DNA of 64,000 nt from Gamsiella multidivaricata (lineage: Eukaryota > Mortierellomycota > Mortierellomycetes > Mortierellales > Mortierellaceae), in contig NW_026251710.1 of NCBI RefSeq assembly GCF_025024155.1, forward strand, positions 62,001 to 126,000, written 5' to 3'. The notes below the pieces were generated by a model. The model searched no databases, was not told the origin of the DNA, and saw only the letters and a program-made list of their open reading frames with translations. Shown in pieces: positions 11,167 to 21,808 of this stretch (its first letter is position 1; each line of letters begins with the position of its first letter). The translations under genes were made by a program, and so were the position numbers.

Positions 11167-14110
11167 GGGTAATGAGCGATGGACAGGGATAGCGACAGAC
11201 AGAAAAGATTGATGGGTAATCTGCAGACAAAGTGAAACGAAGTATGAACGCACACGTACTGAACAAAATAAAAAGGATCGGAAATAAAGCTCTCGCATGC
11301 AATCCTTCGTTCTTGATCCCAACGCTGCCGACAAAGAAATCGATTCCGTCTCTTACAACTGACCCATCCCAGAACACACTGGGCCAGACTTGACCTATCT
11401 ATGAGCAGGTATCACGTGGAGGAAGATGGCCCGTTCGCAAATACCAAGCACAAGGCTAAGTATGAGCAGAATCATTTTTACATCCGTTCTACCTCTACAT
11501 ATCCACTGTGCCTGAAATTTTACTCATCGGTCGGCTGTCGTGCAGGCGCACCACTGCCGAGCGGTAGGCTGACGGAAAAGGTTGCTAGGGTTCAGGCGTC
11601 ACAGCGATCCAAAAATGAGCTCTTTTACGAAGGTTCAGATACGTGTAGGAAGGCGTACCCTTTTATCATTCCATCTCATTTTCTATGGACTTTTACTCGA
11701 ATGTTACTATGGATTGACTTCTTTTTTTGCTCCTATTGTTCAGTAACCTAACGAGTCGTTTTTGTTTTTATCTGTGGGTCGCTAAGACGACGATGTTCTC
11801 ATGAGCGCTCGGAGGGGATTTAGCAGTAATAAGGCACGAGGAAGCGTCAAAGGTTCAATAAAAAGCGACTGGAGTCCACATTCGCCTATGTTTCAAGTCG
11901 GAGCAAATGCATGGTCAGGAATTTCTCAGGGAGGGCCAAGGATCATTTGAGTGAGTGGCAGTTCTATGCAGCAAGGATCAGCCCACCTTCGTCATAAGGC
12001 GAAGTGTCGAATGGTTTCTCTGACTACTGCCTGATCTTCCTCGACAGGGTGCTATCATATTTCCGGGTCCCTGAAACCACAGCAGCCTTCGCCGATCCAC
12101 CGCACAAGCGGAACGACTGAAATACGGGCAATCTATCTTCTCGCTATAGGGTACATGTAATTGTCTCTTATTCACCGCAGGAATTATTACATTAGTTTCG
12201 ACTAAGTTACATGACCTTGACGCGGACGCTTATCTTGGCGAGGAGGAAGGTCAAGGACCTGGTTGAGGGGTATGTTTAGGAAACGCGATCGAGGAACAGG
12301 GCTAAGAAGTGCGAAGCGTGTTGGCCATTTTTAGGGGAAACAGCACTGCAAACAGGAACTTCTTGAGGAACAGGGTACATGACGCAGAACCGAGCTGAAT
12401 TGGGCGCAATTGACGGGGGGGCGTATCTCTGGATCCATGGTGATGTAAAGGAGCTTCAGGAGTAGGAACGGTGAGGCGGGATAAATGTTTCTGTGAGCAT
12501 GTAGACGGAAAGGAGCGTTGGCACTTGGACCTGATAATATTAGCGCGCTCCAATAAAGAACATAAATCAAGGACATATCTACCAGCTCTGTCAGCCGCTT
12601 CTGAATAACAATGGCGATTGCACTTGCTTGTGGTACGATGTGGCGTCAGCGAATACTAACGATAGTTCATTGCTCATGGAGTCATAGACGGCGAGAAACG
12701 ACCCAAATTGTGCGACCCCTGTGTTCTGTGTTTAGTATCTTTAATGCTGCGCCCAAGTTGAGGAATGCGTCATAGCTGTTTTTCCATTAAGAGGACAACG
12801 CGAATGAGCAAAAAGCGTATAGTTACAGGAATCACAGCTTAAGCGTGGGTTCTGACCTGAAATAAGAGCGCCTCACTATCGCATAAAACCTACAAACGGT
12901 ACCTCTGAATCTGCCGTGTGAGAAGGTCCGAAACGTATCCCATCGCTACTATTTTTTCCACAATAAATATCTTAAAGCTGTCTTTGTTTTGGACGCAGTA
13001 CCTATGCACTAGTTTTTTTTGCACGTGTGTGTCCACGATCTTAAGAGAGTCCTCCGTACGTTGGGAGCCTGGTCTTCATCTATTTCTGCCTCGTTCGCGA
13101 TGCTTTGGTCTCTTTATGCCGTACTCTTGTCAATAACTGCACGTTGTGCGCATCGCATTTTACAAGTCTTTAATATCGAAATGGCCCTCAAAGTATAGTT
13201 CAGCAAGAAATGAATATGAGCGCCATACCTTACAGCCTTCGTATCTCGTCGTCCTCTCCATTTCTTCTGCGTATGTATGGCTTACTAATCAAAGAACCAT
13301 TGTCTGTACGCAGAGGCGCGTTTTAGGCCGATCTTGAGGTGATGCATTTTGAAGATGACCACGACGAAACTTAACGGTAACAAGTGCAGACTCTAGTTCA
13401 TTACATTTTAGCACTGCATTCAAATATCAGCATCTGATCATGGCACAAAGGTTCTTTTCTACAGTTTATATTATCGCCGATAGCAGTGGTATCCAAAGCT
13501 GAGGCTTGGTTTAAGTTTAAGAGCCTGGAGCTCCAAGGTGCGCACATTCGGTCATGAACTCGAAGAGTAATTCAGAATTATCCGTCGGTGAACGTTTCAT
13601 ATAGCATGCTCATATTGTGCATATTTACGAAATGGAAATCGCCTTTGTGTGTCGAATCAGTCATCAACATGGTATTGTTTTCTATTAGAAGTGATTAATA
13701 CTCACTAAATAATGTAAGAATGGTCCGTCGCAACGAATCCTGAGCGTGATGAAGGCCGAATGCTCATAGGATATCATTGGTGAAGCGCGACCTTTATTCA
13801 GGTGCGTGACGGAGTAAATTCAACACGTTGTTATTAGACACGATAAAGCACAGACTCTCGGTCTTGTATTTCCGTTGTAGGCATAAACGAGGCCATGAAA
13901 AGCAAAAAAAAACAATTGCTGTATACGCAGAGCTCTATAGGATGTAGCTGCTATTGTCGAAGGGACGCGACTTTGGGAACTATTTCTACACGCATGCAGA
14001 GGCCTAGGAGACAAGTACTACCTCAGAGACGGATCAGACGTCTCCTTACATTCTGTTGCTTATATCATAACCACGCGAACAAGTGTAGACTCGCGCAGTT
14101 AACCTTTTAG
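11167..14110. other. Gene-poor DNA
   Basis: About 2.9 kb on which I found no protein family, no tRNA-like structure and no clear transposon end. Frames are short and start/stop codons are frequent. A CACGTG palindrome sits just to the left, at 11412-11417 within this stretch. Confidence 0.5.
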
Positions 14111-14164
14111 AAACAATATCATCGGAGAGAGCTTCGTCATCTCTCCAAGGTATTCGGGTAAACA

Positions 14165-14548
14165 CGGCGACACCTGTATCAACATCTCGTTAGGGAGGCG
14201 TCTCTCACTACCGAAACAATTAAGGACGCGGTCAATTTGCATCGGCTCTCTGTCTGGACCAAGCAATTGCAAGGCCAGCTCAGCAGAACATATCAAGGGT
14301 CCGAGGAAGAGTTAGTTTCTACCTTACAGGTCATGAAGAAGGCGTACAATGTGTACGAGATGGGACCTGTTGGGTACAATTACATCTGGATGGGCGTTCA
14401 ACTTGGCCACTCTGATGTACCGCGCAGCATTCCAGCATTCTTCCAAACCCAGTACTTTGAGCAACGCTTTGCAATCTTCAGGAAAGTAATAAAGACAAAG
14501 TATTCTATATATTTACTATGCAATTTCAATAGAAAGATGGAGCGATAG
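14165..14548 (+). CDS. Orphan ORF or gene fragment
   Basis: An open frame runs from about 14165 (first ATG at 14237) to 14548. It includes a composition that looks protein-like, with KKAYNVYEMGPVGYNYIW and VPRSIPAFFQTQYFEQRF. I do not recognise a family. No start context, signal peptide or intron partner is clear, and the preceding frame is stopped near 14160. It may be an exon remnant of a decayed gene in the middle of the gene-poor stretch, or chance. Confidence 0.3.
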   Translation, partial: RRHLYQHLVREASLTTETIKDAVNLHRLSVWTKQLQGQLSRTYQGSEEELVSTLQVMKKAYNVYEMGPVGYNYIWMGVQLGHSDVPRSIPAFFQTQYFEQRFAIFRKVIKTKYSIYLLCNFNRKMER

Positions 14549-14560
14549 ATAGTCCGCCTT

Positions 14561-16750
14561 GATCACCTCTGGCCGAGGAAACATGTGCAGAAGGGATTCA
14601 GGGCCGGATCGGACCCAAACCAATTGCCTTTCTCCGCCTCAGTAATGTGCACCGCTTTTTATCTAAAATACCAAGTTGAAGTTCATACAGACGAGTTATC
14701 CGAAGTTGGCAAACGCTGCAATATTGTTTGCAATACAGCCTACTTTCAACTCGAAAAAAAAGAATTGTAGCGATTGTCTCTCAAGACGGTAGTGTGTCCC
14801 TGATGCAGCACCGAGCAGGTATACTCTAGACAACGTCGGGCAAGAAACGGCCAGAGATAGACCTTGAGGGCGTTTAATACATAAGTAAAGAGCGTGTGCC
14901 AATGGCAGAAAAGCTGAGATGTGATCCATGCTGTAGGCTCGATTTGGACGGACATGGTCGCTCCATACTGGCAGCGACGCGTGCACATTTAGACCTATCA
15001 GCATGCCTACTTAGTTCGTCATGGCGTGTCTGAGCGCGTGCATAGCTTTTTTGATCAGCAGTGGTCCTGCACCCTTTAGCCCCAATAAAAATCTCTGCTG
15101 GTCTTACGTTGCCAGGGTTGACTAAGGAACGAAAATAGATCTTATTTTACAAGCACCGTTCCACCAGCGACAGCAAGCAGGTGTTTTCATAGCACCTCTG
15201 CCATGTAATAGAAGGAAGAGGAAACGCCGGAAAGAGAAGAGGAGAAAGACGCAAGGAGTGCGTATAGGAATGGACCCCATACACGCATGTGACGCGCCTT
15301 GGACTATGGAAAATGCCGCATTGAAAGAATGCCGCTCGATGGGATCATGCGTTGCGGTACCGGCGCAGGAAACGGACGTGTGTGCATTGGAGTATCGGGA
15401 CAACAGGACTAGGGGCGAGCATGAATGTGCGTTCCTTGTTCGTATGAGGACAGTGAGAAAATAAGAGACAGAAGAAGTTCCCGTCTGCAATCCGCAGGAA
15501 GAATGAGAAGGGGTTGTTTGCCATCGAAACAGCAGCCAAGAATACCGCCAGTAATAATATGCACAAGTGTTCTCGCCCCTTCTCGCCGCCTCGCCCTCTG
15601 TCTGTTTGTCTATTGGTCTCGCTCCTTTCCAGAGGACTAGCCGAACCAGGCAGATCCTCCATCTTTCTCATTTCGATTTCAGCTGCGAGTTGCATTCCTC
15701 ATTATTCTGCATCCCTTCTTTGCTTACACACACCCCATACCTCACGCCTCATTCTGGCCACACTGCAAGTAATTATTTTATTTCAGTCGAATCGAAACCG
15801 TCCTTGAGGTATGTGTGTCCTCGTAACCTCCGCACTCGGAAATAAAAAACGTGGACGGCGCACAGAGTAATTGGCAGTAAGCGGTCTGTTCGTCTGGCTA
15901 TGAAAATGCGGACAGATCAAAAAGCGACGATCGCTTTAGAATCCGACTCTCCTTCCCTGATCCTACTTTGGCCAACGCCGTCCAATGGGTCTGTCCACGT
16001 TCCCCAAGGATTGGCTGGTAGAACCGGAATCTTATTGTGCAGACGGTTTATATCTCAACTGGTGATTGTTCGACAGACAAGGAAGCAGCTTGGCTTTGTG
16101 TCCTTCATTCCCTTGTTCGAAGAAGAATAAAATGGGTGGAAGTGGGATTTAATGACTAACCTCTCTGGTAGCTAAGGCTGGCTCTGCAGTAGATTACATG
16201 TATATAGAGATCTGATCTGATCTTGTAGATCACTGGGCTTCTGGATGTGCTTACACTTCAGGATTCAGTCAATTGCTGATTCATTTTATTTTTTTTAATA
16301 GGCGATCAGAGCTGTACACGCACACTTCGAGGATTAATTTCGACAGGAAAGAAAGCCATGCCGTGCTACAAGGTACACATAACTCCAGCGGTACTCGGTG
16401 TTGACAGTGACCGCGGCGGCATCAATGTCCAACAAGGCAATGACTTCAAGTCCTCGTGGTTTCTTCCTTCTCATCCTCGACGTCAATCTGCATATCCTTG
16501 CGGGCAGGAGTACCAGGAAAACTTGCAGCAGTTGCAGCATTGGCAAGAAGGGCCGCTGGGTTTTATGGTCGCTGACAATCAACAGATGAGATCTATGACT
16601 CTTTCACCAACATTTGTCCCTTGCGGTTTGTGCGACCCTTTTCAGGTGCGAATGCAGGGGCTCTCTTCGCTGCTGAGTCCGCAAACATCATAATAGCCTT
16701 TCACTCCCTTCTTCTTCCTCGGAGCCTGAGGCATGCTGTTTCTTGTTTAC
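14561..16750. other. Gene-poor DNA
   Basis: About 2.2 kb with only short, low-information frames on both strands. Nothing recognisable as a gene, RNA or mobile element. Confidence 0.45.
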
Positions 16751-16776
16751 AAGAGAGAGAGAGAGAGAAAGAAAGA

Positions 16777-16807
<31 letters not shown>

Positions 16808-16822
16808 GGGAAGGGGGGAGGG
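16751..16822 (+). repeat. GA/GAAA microsatellite
   Basis: A run of (GA)n with interspersed GAAA, ending in a G-rich block. A strictly purine strand of about 70 bases. It lies about 460 bases upstream of the MYND gene start. Confidence 0.9.
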
Positions 16823-17284
16823 ATTATGCCATAGTCGGTAGATGGTGCTGCGACTAACTACTGCTCACCAATCAAATGCCCGTCAATCTTCATGGGAATT
16901 ATCCATGAGCAGTGTGCACGCTCGCTCGTCTCCAGAACTCCACCGCGTGTATCTCTACTTCATACATTCACTTCAATACCAAGGCATGAGTTTCTTTCTT
17001 CCATTGCATGTCTCTTTTTGAGCCTGTTCGCTTTGCGCCCCATTGTTGGCTTTGCTCCTTTTCGTAGTATGGATGCAACTCGTTTGCCAGTTTCGCCCGA
17101 TGATCCGTCTGGTTGCATGCTTGATACAGATGGTATATTGGTCTATTGTACCGTATGCAATGCAGCTCAGAAACTTACCATTCATGCTTGTATGCAGTAC
17201 AATTCCTCCCATCTGATCTATCTGTCCAATTATCGCGCATAGGATCTTGGCAATCATATAGCTCAGCCGCCAGATTCAGCTCAG

Positions 17285-20200
17285 TTGATGGAGATTCCAC
17301 TTGATCAGCACCGCCTGCTTCAATCTCAGCATCAGCACCAGAAGGACCAGGAACTGCAACATGGCCAGGAACAATTACAGCAACAGCTGGACTTTCGCCA
17401 GGGTCACTGCCTTGTTGATTTTAGTAGCCTCAGTGACAGTTACGGGTGCAGTTGCAAAGATAGCCATCGCAACCCTATTCAGTCACAACGAATCGATCGA
17501 GACCATGGTTGGATACCGCTCTGCCCACGTTCAGCAGTCTTTCCTTCTTGGACGGCCGAGCACACCTTATCTCCTGCTCCATTGCTCTCTTCCTCAGCAT
17601 CGGCTGCATCCTACGCCTCATCTTCTCTTTCTTATTCTTCTTCTTCGCCATCCACCACATCCCTCGTTTCCCCTCTTTCCTCCACTGTCTATTCATACGC
17701 CTGCTCCCCTACTTCTTCCTCTTCTTCGGCCTCTTCTTTGACCTCTTCCCCACCTTACACCTCTCGGCCTATTCTTTCTCTATCATCTCCGCCTCGGAAA
17801 TATTATACCCGCAAGCGTCCAGCCCTCTCTGCCATCTTCTCCATCCCCTCTTCTCCCACTGCTGCCTCTCCGCCCCAGCTCCAGCCTCAACCTCAACCTC
17901 AACCATCGCGATCCCGACAAATCTCTGCCCTTGCATCAAATCTCAATCCGTCTATTTTCTCACTCTCCTCGTCACTTCTCTCGTCTTCCTTCCGCGGTTC
18001 TGCTCCAGAGCAACTATCGACCAGCCTCATTGCAGAGTCGACCACAAGCACCACTCTCTCCTACGCTTACTCTCAGCCCTTCTTCTCTATCCCTCGCACC
18101 TTTTGCTCGAACCAAAGCGCCAACAAACTTCTCCGTGCGCTCGACACATTTTCAACTTTGCCGACATCCCCTAAGAAAATGGGTCGACAACGCTCTCGTT
18201 CAACGTCCTCGATCGGTATGCTTGCGAAATCGCCAACGGCTCTCTCAGCATCACTCTCGACCTCTGTTGCTTTGTACGACAATCAACGGCCGCCAAAGAC
18301 ACTCCACGACATTCTCCTGCAAGCCCAGTCCCATTACATTTCACACCGATATGTCCCAGCCCTGGCGCTCTACAAACTCGCTGCAGAGGGTCACAACTCG
18401 ATACCCGCCTGCTCCTCCCTGTACGCTCTCTACACCTCAACTTTAAGTGTTCCTGGCCTAATTCGAAGCGACACGAAGGCAACACACATCCTGATCCATG
18501 CTCTTCGAATCTGGACGGCCAGACGGTGGTCCTACTCTCGGCTCGTCGATAGAGGGTCGATGAGATCCAGCACTCGAGACGAACACGACGAACTCGAGGA
18601 GTATTTTGCACATCCCCGAAGAATCAGTAAGGTACAGCGACGTACCAATGTTTCTGAGATCTCTATACCCATTCGAAAGCATGCAAGCAAGCATTCTAGA
18701 TCATCAAAAGTAGTTGCACAGTCCGTTGAGAGCGAATACCGTACCCCTTTACATCTTACGGGACAGGATAACCAGGACCAGGGCGACTCCAAGAACGACG
18801 CGGAGGAGAGGGAGGACGAGGACGAGGGAGATGATTGCGAAGGATGCGACGGTTGCGACGATTACGACGACTGTGACGAGAGTGACTATGAGGACGAAGA
18901 GCAGGAAAAGGATGAGGAGGGAAGAAGGATTGGTCTTGCCACCACTGAGATCGAAGATATTGTTCAGAAGCTGTGTTTCATGGTTCAGAAAGGAGTTCTT
19001 GGGTTGGATGAACCCATAGTGGTAGCAGCCGTCGGCATTCTTCGGAAGATCGAGCGTGGGTTGAACAAAGAGACCGGAGTCCGGGAACAAAAGCTTGCGA
19101 GATCAAATTCCTTCCTCGATTCAGCCCTGACAGAAGGAGCGGCCCACCACGCCGATTCGACCCTGTCCGGTGGCCTCTTGTTGACACAAGGCGTTGACTT
19201 GTCGTTCTTGAACTTTAGCCTAGAGGAGGATTGCCCGATCGCTGAAGCCAGGATTGTCGGTCATTCAGCAGGGCATCATCAGAAGAGCCGTACATCACCA
19301 TCATCAAAGGCACAAATCAATGCTGGGATCAGGTGCAGTCCATTAAACCTGGCAATTTCACTCTTGCCTCTGAACGAGCAACAGCGGGATCAGGACATGT
19401 GTCGCGCCATTCGGATACGAATCATGTTTACGCTAGGATGGGTTCATCAGCAAAAGGGCGAGTACCATTACGGTGCCCAAGCATATGGCGTATGCAGCGA
19501 GATTGCATCAACAGGAAAGAGACCACTGAATGTACTGCAGCAGCAGGCTACGGTTCAGAAACACAAGTGCCAGAAATTGGAGAGCGACGCCCAGGAGAGA
19601 GCCAAAACTAGGCCCGACCGATCTCATGATCGTGCAGGAAGTGGGAACAAGAACATACAGGGCTCGTCGCTGTCTATCTTGTCGTCAAAAGCCAGTGCCA
19701 GGCATACGACGATGTCCTGCGCCTCATCCACATATACTTCCTCTGAGGCTTCAACGATCCAAAGTCATTCAGACATTTCGAGTTCTTCGTCAGTCTCTAG
19801 TTCTGATTCTGGTACCATCACGGTACATAGACCCTCAGGAGCGCTGTCCAGCTTCTCCGCCGTTTGGAACTCTAGCCTCTTCCGCTCCAGCTCGAGCCCA
19901 TCCGTCTCTACAGCTGCAAATGTCACGCCTTCCAAGCCGGATGCCAACATAAAGTCTGCACACAAACTGCAGCGCAGCCAAAGTCTTTTGCTCAAAGCAA
20001 AGATCGAGCCCGCTTCAGATACGTCTATGACTACTGGGACCAACGATTCCCATCACCATGACCATCACCATCCTCGTGCACAGCAGCGATCCAAGACCCC
20101 TCAGCACCCTGCATCCTCTATGCTGACCATGTCGGGCCACCAAAAGAAAGCCGTCAGGTGCGGCTATTGCGGACAAACCCGCATCCTGATGCCGCTCTGT

Positions 20201-20341
20201 GTCTGTAAAAAGGTACGCTACTGCAATAGCGAATGTAGGGTGTCGGATCTGGAGACACATCGACTGACTGGTTGCCATGCTGCCAAGGCCGGGATTGGCG
20301 CCTCTGGTCTGTCTACTTCGGGTCCTAGCATTGCACAGTAG
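17285..20341 (+). CDS. MYND zinc-finger protein with Sel1/TPR-like repeats (intronless)
   Basis: A single uninterrupted frame of 1018 residues. The first 340 residues are low complexity (Gln-rich start, then Ser/Pro/Thr tracts). Around residues 345-385 there is a Sel1-like helical hairpin (ALALYKLAAEGHNSIPA). A very acidic stretch follows near 505-545 (runs of D/E with Cys). Another TPR-like hairpin sits near 700-735 (MFTLGWVHQQKGEYHYGAQAY). The end (about 958-1000) is a MYND finger with spacing CxxC, CxC, YCxxEC, H and a final C, so zinc ligands look complete. MYND fingers bind proline-containing peptides. Family role beyond that is unknown. Two adjacent ATGs at 17288/17285 make the start slightly uncertain. 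Lack of introns contrasts with its neighbours. Confidence 0.75.
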   Translation: MMEIPLDQHRLLQSQHQHQKDQELQHGQEQLQQQLDFRQGHCLVDFSSLSDSYGCSCKDSHRNPIQSQRIDRDHGWIPLCPRSAVFPSWTAEHTLSPAPLLSSSASAASYASSSLSYSSSSPSTTSLVSPLSSTVYSYACSPTSSSSSASSLTSSPPYTSRPILSLSSPPRKYYTRKRPALSAIFSIPSSPTAASPPQLQPQPQPQPSRSRQISALASNLNPSIFSLSSSLLSSSFRGSAPEQLSTSLIAESTTSTTLSYAYSQPFFSIPRTFCSNQSANKLLRALDTFSTLPTSPKKMGRQRSRSTSSIGMLAKSPTALSASLSTSVALYDNQRPPKTLHDILLQAQSHYISHRYVPALALYKLAAEGHNSIPACSSLYALYTSTLSVPGLIRSDTKATHILIHALRIWTARRWSYSRLVDRGSMRSSTRDEHDELEEYFAHPRRISKVQRRTNVSEISIPIRKHASKHSRSSKVVAQSVESEYRTPLHLTGQDNQDQGDSKNDAEEREDEDEGDDCEGCDGCDDYDDCDESDYEDEEQEKDEEGRRIGLATTEIEDIVQKLCFMVQKGVLGLDEPIVVAAVGILRKIERGLNKETGVREQKLARSNSFLDSALTEGAAHHADSTLSGGLLLTQGVDLSFLNFSLEEDCPIAEARIVGHSAGHHQKSRTSPSSKAQINAGIRCSPLNLAISLLPLNEQQRDQDMCRAIRIRIMFTLGWVHQQKGEYHYGAQAYGVCSEIASTGKRPLNVLQQQATVQKHKCQKLESDAQERAKTRPDRSHDRAGSGNKNIQGSSLSILSSKASARHTTMSCASSTYTSSEASTIQSHSDISSSSSVSSSDSGTITVHRPSGALSSFSAVWNSSLFRSSSSPSVSTAANVTPSKPDANIKSAHKLQRSQSLLLKAKIEPASDTSMTTGTNDSHHHDHHHPRAQQRSKTPQHPASSMLTMSGHQKKAVRCGYCGQTRILMPLCVCKKVRYCNSECRVSDLETHRLTGCHAAKAGIGASGLSTSGPSIAQ

Positions 20342-20731
20342 CATGCCTTTTGCATACCCTTGATATCTTGCACATTCATTCATTAAAATAAGTATTTTAC
20401 TTTCATTTCCATTACCTTTGAGATAAAATATGCCGTGATCATCGCAAACCTAATTCGGTGATAGCTGAACGAGAAATGCCTGTCGTGATTGTTATACGTG
20501 CAATAGCGCTGCTTTGAAAGCAACAAATGTACAATTCTGGTTTATTATCGTCATTATTGCTATTTACAACGCATGTGCTGCAACCTTTGAATGGCAAACA
20601 AAACTTATACCGCTAACAACCTTTGCCGAAGAGCAGCATAGGTTTTCCTAAGGGTTTTTGGGATACGGGCAAATTCATGCGCAACTCGAGATTCATATTT
20701 GAACTATGGATGCGGATAGGACAAGATCCAC
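20342..20731. other. Convergent 3' intergenic region
   Basis: About 390 bases between the stops of the MYND gene (+) and the DUF1761 gene (-). AT-rich, with AATAAG/AAATAA-like poly(A) signals near 20385-20400. No gene seen. Confidence 0.5.
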
Positions 20732-21488
20732 TTATGCGGTACCCCACCAGTGCATTACACAGGCCAGCAGCACGGTGCTGCTAAATCCAGAGAGCAGCTT
20801 GAACTTTTGCAGATCATTAGGTCGCTTCTCCCACACGGTCTCCGAGATAATAGTCGGAGCCAGAACGCCAAAGTACAAGAAGGCGCCAAGCTGGGCAGCC
20901 TGGGACATGGTACGAGCCTGCGTCAGATTAAGAAGCAGCCCAGTGAACCACGACTGCATATCGTAAAAAAATAAATAATAATTGTGTCAGGTTTGGATAT
21001 GGTTGAGATGTCATGACATCATGCAAGCGTCTTCCCAAGGTCTTTCGTTTACCTTACTCAAGTTCATGACGAACTCCTTGAGCATTAGGATTGGCGTGCC
21101 GTCCTTGGAGTTCACGTCCCTCCAGCCTGGGCTACCCTTATCCTGTTATGTTGTCGATTAATGGAAAGGAGAGCAGTTTATCCTTGCGCTTGTTAATACG
21201 TGAAGAGATATCCAGTCCTAGATCAATTCGATGATCTTTCGTGGATGTTGCCGATTTTTTTTTCCTATACATGCTTGCATACCTTGTTCATGGCATCAAC
21301 CCAGACTTTCCCGAAGAGAGGACCGTAGACAAGGGTTCCAGAAAGCTGGTTATAAAGACCACCTAGGACTGTGGACACCATGGGTTAGTGAGGGTATTGA
21401 ATTAACGGATACTGTAGATCAGCGACAGCAACACACAATTGGGACACGTACGGACAGCTCCTCCAGCGACATATGGGATGTGAATCAT
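20732..21488 (-). CDS. DUF1761 small membrane protein (4 exons)
   Basis: Minus-strand exons, in plus coordinates: 21452-21488, 21283-21368, 21053-21142 and 20732-20953. They join to about 144 residues. The N-terminal part contains YGPLFGKVW, the hallmark Y-x-P-L-F-G-K-x-W of DUF1761 proteins. Hydrophobic segments follow: one around the SWFTGLLLNLTQAR start of exon 4, one in AQLGAFLYFGVLAPTIIS and a last one in STVLLACVMHWW. DUF1761 members are small integral membrane proteins of unknown function found in bacteria and fungi. The start is chosen as the first ATG of a short exon that keeps frame with exon 2. It is divergent from rfc2, with 320 bases between starts. Confidence 0.75.
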
Positions 21489-21808
21489 TGTTGGTTATTA
21501 AAAAAAAGGAATGAAGGAGATTGTTCGGAGCGCGTGGGATGAGTAGATGGAAGTAAGGAAAAGACGAAGAAGAAGAAGGATATCAAGAAATGCTGGAAAA
21601 ATAAGTCTTCTGGGCAAAGCATCTCATACTCGTCACGTGTAGCTACAACGCCTGTCAGTGCAATAACAAAAAAAAGTCGCGCCCGCGCCCACGCTTGTTC
21701 GCATCGTTTTTACTCTTCGTTGACATCAGTAGGGTCCAAGGAATCCATCAGCAGGATCATTCGCTTTCACGAAATCAGAGCGAACATAAGATCCCGATTC
21801 CAGAGATA
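21489..21808. promoter_or_regulatory. Shared divergent promoter (DUF1761 / rfc2)
   Basis: Only 320 bases separate the two divergent ATGs, so both promoters must lie here. A perfect CACGTG palindrome (bHLH-type E-box) is at 21634-21639, roughly central. GCGCCCGCGCCC at about 21678 is the only GC-rich patch. Function is inferred. Confidence 0.5.
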
